A stretch of DNA of 17,095 nt, taken from NCBI GenBank assembly GCA_963966765.1, contig CAXAAR010000047.1, positions 1-17,095 on the forward strand, given 5' to 3'. Shown here in pieces: positions 13,515 through 17,095 of the stretch. The notes beneath the pieces are model-generated. The model saw only the letters and a program-made list of their open reading frames with translations, ran no database searches and was not told the origin of the DNA. Source of the DNA: Aequoribacter sp003520285. Its GTDB lineage: Bacteria > Pseudomonadota > Gammaproteobacteria > Pseudomonadales > Halieaceae. A program made the translations under genes and the position numbers. Numbering within the stretch: the first letter of the stretch is position 1; each line of letters begins with the position of its first letter.

Positions 13515-15251
13515 TCATGGGCTTAGCGGAGTTAATGGAAAGACGATGGGTATCAGCGTGAGTGCAACAATGGTATACACCAGCGAGACCGGACTGCCAA
13601 GTCGCAGGTAATCCTGCAAACGATAGCCCCCCATATTCTGGACCATCAAGTTGGTGGTATAGCCAAAAGGCGTTAAAAAACTGGCGCTGGCACCAAAAGC
13701 AACCGCGGCGGCAAAAGGCATGAGATCGAGGTGTAGGCTCTGCGCCAATGATGCAGCTAGGGGAAACACCAAGGCCGCTGCTGCCGTATTCGTCATTAGC
13801 TCAGTGAGCACTAGGGTGACAAGGTACACCACCACGAGCGCTAACAAGGGGTTAATGCCGCCAGAGCCCTCTGTCAGTGCCATCATGGCCGCACTTACCA
13901 GACCAGTGTCCGCCAGTGCCTGAGAAACGCAGAGAGCTGCTGTAATAATGATCCACAGGTCAAAGGGAAACCGCCGGCGCAACTCATCACCACTCACAAC
14001 ACCGCTGATCAACATTACGGCCAAGAGCAAAGCCAGACCCGTGAGCAAATTAATCCAACCCATCGTTGCAGTGAAGACGACCAAGGCGAGCCCGAATAGT
14101 AATGCACCACTCTGGCGCCCACTGACTCGGCCCGATTCAAGGCGGTCATCAATGACCACAAAGTTTCGTCGCAAGTTATTGCGACGGTTAAAATCAGCCC
14201 CCGTCGCTAAAACTAAACTATCTCCGGCTCGTAAAACGATATCACCCAACTTACCCGATAAAGGAAGACCTCCGCGGCTCACGCCCACTACTGCGGCATC
14301 GAATAAACTCCTAAAACCCGCTGCTTTGATACTTTTGCCCTCAACAGTGGCTCCCGGAAGTACAATGACTTCAGTCAGATTCGACCTGAGCAATCCCTCT
14401 TCCATTGCAAAAGTTCGGAGCCCATCAAACTGTTCTAGGGCCGCGATCCGGCTGACGTCACCAGAGAAAATCAACTTATCAGACTCCCGCAGCACCTCGC
14501 TGGGTGTTACCGGTGTAATCAATCGATTATCACGGTAGATCTCGACCAAGAATAGGCCCTGCAGATCACGCAGTTTATTCGCCTTAACGGACTTTCCGAT
14601 GAGGCTAGAGGATGGCATGACTTCGACCTCGACCAGGTAATCCGCAATTGGCTTTCTGACCGATGTATTTTTAGGGAGTCGAGCAGATGTCAGGACCAAC
14701 ACGCCTAAACCCGCCACAGTTGCAGCGAGTCCTATGGGAAGGAATGCAAATAACGAAAACCCGGTCTCACCTTGGTCGATCAAGAAGCTATTCACAATTA
14801 AGTTAGTCGACGTGCCGATCAAAGTCATGGTCCCACCCATGATGGCGGCATAGGACAGTACGATCAGTAACTGTGATGGCGCATGGTGGCTGTTTCTCTG
14901 CAAACTACTCGCGAGTGTCGCAACCACCGCTGTATTATTCAAGAAAGCGGAGCAAAGGGCGGTAACCGAGCCCAGCTTAAGAATAGAGAGGTTGAGTGAG
15001 GGGCTGATGAGTTTATTCGCAAGCGTCGAGAGGACACCGAGCTTTTCCAATCCGAAAGACACCAAGATCAGAGTCAACAAAGTCACTAAGCCGGTGTTCG
15101 TTGCTTTCGATAATACCGTCTCAATCGAAACGACGCCCGCGAAGAAAAGCGCGCCTAAAGCGCTCGCAAACACGGCAACCGCAGAGACCCTCGACGATAC
15201 GAGACCCGCCACCATGACAACAACAACTAGCACCACAAAATAAGCGCTCAA
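13515..15251 (-). CDS. SLC13/DASS family anion permease with two RCK_C (TrkA_C) domains
   Basis: The 578-aa inner-membrane protein fits the SLC13/divalent anion-sodium symporter group with a cytoplasmic insert (YfbS/SAC1-like). About five hydrophobic segments fill 1-190, two RCK_C/TrkA_C domains occupy about 203-285 and 290-355, and further membrane helices run from about 383 to 570. The two transport repeats carry the expected re-entrant motifs: LNNTAVVA near 104-111 with GTSTNLIVN at 146-154, and MTNTAAAALVFP at 486-497 with PFGYTTNLMVQN at 528-539. These bind sodium and the anion in the family. The substrate (sulfate, dicarboxylate or another organic acid) cannot be told from sequence. The TTG start at 15251 is supported by AGGGGG eight bases upstream. 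It is divergent from the TetR gene 115 bp away, which may control it. Confidence 0.92.
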   Translation of the reverse strand: MSAYFVVLVVVVMVAGLVSSRVSAVAVFASALGALFFAGVVSIETVLSKATNTGLVTLLTLILVSFGLEKLGVLSTLANKLISPSLNLSILKLGSVTALCSAFLNNTAVVATLASSLQRNSHHAPSQLLIVLSYAAIMGGTMTLIGTSTNLIVNSFLIDQGETGFSLFAFLPIGLAATVAGLGVLVLTSARLPKNTSVRKPIADYLVEVEVMPSSSLIGKSVKANKLRDLQGLFLVEIYRDNRLITPVTPSEVLRESDKLIFSGDVSRIAALEQFDGLRTFAMEEGLLRSNLTEVIVLPGATVEGKSIKAAGFRSLFDAAVVGVSRGGLPLSGKLGDIVLRAGDSLVLATGADFNRRNNLRRNFVVIDDRLESGRVSGRQSGALLFGLALVVFTATMGWINLLTGLALLLAVMLISGVVSGDELRRRFPFDLWIIITAALCVSQALADTGLVSAAMMALTEGSGGINPLLALVVVYLVTLVLTELMTNTAAAALVFPLAASLAQSLHLDLMPFAAAVAFGASASFLTPFGYTTNLMVQNMGGYRLQDYLRLGSPVSLVYTIVALTLIPIVFPLTPLSP

Positions 15252-15332
15252 CTTTCTGACCCCCTGCGAGTAGTGCTAAGGGTAAACAACTTAATTCCGG
15301 TGCGCCAGCCGTTAATTGAAACAAAATTTTTC

Positions 15333-15360
15333 TTTACAAATATCTGAACCGCGCTACATT
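15333..15360 (+). promoter_or_regulatory. candidate promoter for the TetR gene
   Basis: TTTACA (15333-15338) and TACATT (15355-15360) are spaced by 16 bp, matching 5/6 and 4/6 of consensus. The -10 ends only six bases before the ATG at 15367, so a transcript from here would be almost leaderless. That would fit the lack of a clear Shine-Dalgarno. By-eye evidence only. Confidence 0.28.
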
Positions 15361-15366
15361 AAAGTG

Positions 15367-15996
15367 ATGGGAAACTTGGTGTCTCAATCACATGCTCGCG
15401 CCGCGCTTATAAAAGCTGGGCTGATCGCATTCTCACGCAAGTCCTTCAGCGACATCAGCATTCGAGAGATCAATGAACTGGCAGGGCAGCGCAATCGAAA
15501 CGCGTTGCAGTATCATTTCGGTAGGAAGCGTAACTTGTTCGAAACCGTCGTTAAAGACTTCTTAAAACCCGTCAGTGACGCACAAAAATTACTCATCGAC
15601 ACTGTATCAGGGCGAGCTGACCTCACTCTCGACGACCTAATGGATATTTATATCCAGCCCTTCATCCAGATCATTCGTTTTAGCCCAAACAGTATTAAGC
15701 ACGCAAAACTACTGTCCAACTACATAGATACGCTTGATACGCCGCCCGAGTTTTTCTCTGCTCAGATGCTCGATGAAGAGACCTCCTCGACTCTGAGTGA
15801 ACGACTGGAGCAGCTCACGCCTGAACGCACCGACGCAGAGAGACGACTGTTGCTGGTGGTGTCTAACTCGATACTCGTGAATACCATCGCCGATCTCGCT
15901 CGGGCCAGCGAGGCTGGACTCATCGATCAGAAAGATCCTATGTACCGTCAGATCTTGCGGCGAATGACACGAGCCATCACCGCACTTTGGACTTAA
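15367..15996 (+). CDS. TetR/AcrR family transcriptional regulator
   Basis: The 209-aa product has the TetR N-terminal DNA-binding domain: helix 1 around ARAALIKAGLIAFSRKSF (10-27), then the helix-turn-helix SIREINELAG...NALQYHFGRKRNLFETVV (31-62), including the hallmark YHFGRK. The rest (about 70-209) is an all-helical ligand and dimer domain with no recognisable specificity. I chose the ATG at 15367 over an upstream in-frame TTG at 15316 because the family motif begins shortly after it; a GTG at 15364 is also possible. It is divergent from the SLC13 permease and 68 bp upstream of the flavin monooxygenase, the classical position for a local repressor of one or both. The ligand is probably a substrate or product of the monooxygenase (inference). 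Confidence 0.9.
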   Translation: MGNLVSQSHARAALIKAGLIAFSRKSFSDISIREINELAGQRNRNALQYHFGRKRNLFETVVKDFLKPVSDAQKLLIDTVSGRADLTLDDLMDIYIQPFIQIIRFSPNSIKHAKLLSNYIDTLDTPPEFFSAQMLDEETSSTLSERLEQLTPERTDAERRLLLVVSNSILVNTIADLARASEAGLIDQKDPMYRQILRRMTRAITALWT

Positions 15997-16064
15997 GCGC
16001 CATTCTTGGTTGCATCCCCACCGAATTTCACTAAACTGACTCGGCCTTTACTGAGTGAGCGCCT

Positions 16065-17095
16065 ATGACCTCTACCACGCTGTTCAACCAAAATGCCGTC
16101 GATGTCTTGATTGTCGGCGCTGGTCTGTCGGGCATTAGCGCCGCAGCACACTTGCAACGCACGCACCCCGATTACAGTTTTCATATTATTGAATCACGTG
16201 CCAACGTGGGTGGCACTTGGGACCTCTTTAAGTACCCGGGTATACGCTCTGATTCAGATATGCACACGCTCGGTTTTGACTTCAAACCCTGGATTGCGAA
16301 CAAGTCGATCGCCGATGGCCCCTCAATTAAAAGCTACATCGAGGAAACCATTACGGAGCAGGCACTGTGGCCTAAAATCAGTACCGAACATCGTGTCACC
16401 GCGGCGCACTGGCACTCAGATCGCAACCGCTGGCTCGTGACCATCGAGCATCAAGACCAACAGCACCAAGTGGAATGTAAATTCCTTCAACTCTGCTGCG
16501 GTTATTACCGTTACGATAGTGCCTATAAGCCCGACTACCCGGGTGAATCAGACTTTCAAGGGCCCATCATTCATCCGCAGTTTTGGGATCCTGAATTCGA
16601 CTACACAGATGCCTCGGTTGTGGTCATTGGTAGCGGCGCGACCGCGGTCACTTTGGTCCCTTCACTGGCCGAGAAAGCAAGGCATGTGACCATGCTCCAG
16701 AGATCTCCGACATACGTCGTATCGCGCCCTTCGAGCGACAAGTTCGCCAATGCCCTGCGGGCGATTCTGCCCAACTCGTGGGCTTATTTTATTACCCGCA
16801 TGAAGAATATTGGCTTACAGCAATTCGTTTATCAGCGATGCCGGCGTTATCCAGAGAATGCCAAGCGCATGATCATTAATATGTTGCGCCCTCTCGTACC
16901 AGCCGGCTTCGATGTCGACAAGCACTTTACCCCTAGCTACACGCCTTGGGAACAGCGTCTGTGCCTCGTGCCTGACGCCGATCTATTCGATGCGATTCAC
17001 AATAACAAAGCCAGCATCGTAACGGACACCATCAAGTGCTTTGATTCAACAGGTATTCAACTCGATTCCGGTGACCGTCTTGATGCCGATATCAT
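16065..17095 (+). CDS. flavin-containing monooxygenase, probable Baeyer-Villiger type (partial, C-terminus beyond right edge)
   Basis: The first 343 residues are present and the frame is open to the edge. A FAD-binding Rossmann motif GAGLSG lies at 18-23, followed by the family element GGTWD at 49-53 and YPGIRSD at 57-63. The Baeyer-Villiger fingerprint FxGxxxHxxxWD is exactly matched by FQGPIIHPQFWD at 164-175. A second, NADPH-binding Rossmann motif GSGATA is at 189-194. Such enzymes insert oxygen next to a ketone to give an ester or lactone, or oxygenate sulfur or nitrogen; the EthA-like subgroup has a similar layout. They use FAD and NADPH in the cytoplasm. The substrate is unknown. ATG 16065 has only a weak GAG-type ribosome-binding site. 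It follows the TetR gene by 68 bp with no evident terminator, so it may be co-transcribed with its likely regulator. Confidence 0.92.
   Translation, partial: MTSTTLFNQNAVDVLIVGAGLSGISAAAHLQRTHPDYSFHIIESRANVGGTWDLFKYPGIRSDSDMHTLGFDFKPWIANKSIADGPSIKSYIEETITEQALWPKISTEHRVTAAHWHSDRNRWLVTIEHQDQQHQVECKFLQLCCGYYRYDSAYKPDYPGESDFQGPIIHPQFWDPEFDYTDASVVVIGSGATAVTLVPSLAEKARHVTMLQRSPTYVVSRPSSDKFANALRAILPNSWAYFITRMKNIGLQQFVYQRCRRYPENAKRMIINMLRPLVPAGFDVDKHFTPSYTPWEQRLCLVPDADLFDAIHNNKASIVTDTIKCFDSTGIQLDSGDRLDADI

Noticed and set aside
13947..14538. Long plus-strand open frames opposite the permease (up to 196 codons)
   Set aside because: They are shadows of the permease reading frame, very rich in Arg, Lys, Ser, Thr and Pro, without ribosome-binding sites or family motifs.
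15997..16064. Terminator between the TetR gene and the monooxygenase
   Set aside because: Only four-base complementary arms could be found and no T-run follows.
16111..16440. 109-codon plus-strand frame inside the monooxygenase
   Set aside because: It overlaps the well-supported monooxygenase in another frame and shows no domain.

Overview
The window looks like a chromosomal segment of a marine-type gammaproteobacterium. The evidence is the gene set: a long HrpA helicase, fused bifunctional MnmC, an MlaA/VacJ protein beside a Pseudomonas-style RssB regulator with a PP2C phosphatase domain, and a Baeyer-Villiger-type flavoprotein monooxygenase. Base composition is moderate and fairly even. 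I read the lineage as close to the Cellvibrionales/Halieaceae/Pseudomonadales group, but that is inference. I see no tRNA, rRNA, CRISPR array, insertion sequence, phage gene or origin.

Layout. Positions 1-5399 are three minus-strand genes in the order hrpA (RNA helicase), mlaA/vacJ (outer-membrane phospholipid removal) and an rssB-like receiver-phosphatase gene that runs off the left edge. From a 121-bp divergent spacer, a MaoC/PhaJ-type (R)-enoyl-CoA hydratase gene runs rightward (5521-5994). It converges on an unrecognised 167-aa gene (6013-6516, minus). Next comes a rightward block: mnmC (tRNA wobble uridine modification), a periplasmic plant-type glutaminyl cyclotransferase overlapping it by 4 bp, and a PreP-like M16C zinc metallopeptidase 44 bp further on. 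Converging on these is a minus-strand pair at 12338-13049: a 64-aa two-helix membrane protein overlapping a secreted C39-peptidase-like protein whose catalytic cysteine position is arginine. A 465-bp non-coding stretch (13050-13514) holds hairpins and a possible decayed C-terminal gene fragment. An SLC13/DASS permease with two RCK_C domains (minus) and a TetR regulator (plus) then diverge from a shared spacer. The regulator is followed in the same direction by a flavin monooxygenase cut by the right edge.

How the genes fit together. Most are housekeeping or envelope genes. The right end (permease, TetR, monooxygenase) looks like a small regulated uptake-and-oxidation module; its substrate cannot be read from sequence. 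I did not find a clear new multi-gene system. The best leads are the RssB-like receiver with Glu in place of the phospho-Asp, the cysteine-less C39-like protein coupled to a tiny membrane protein, an apparent CTG start codon for mnmC, and the gene fragment near 13161-13346.
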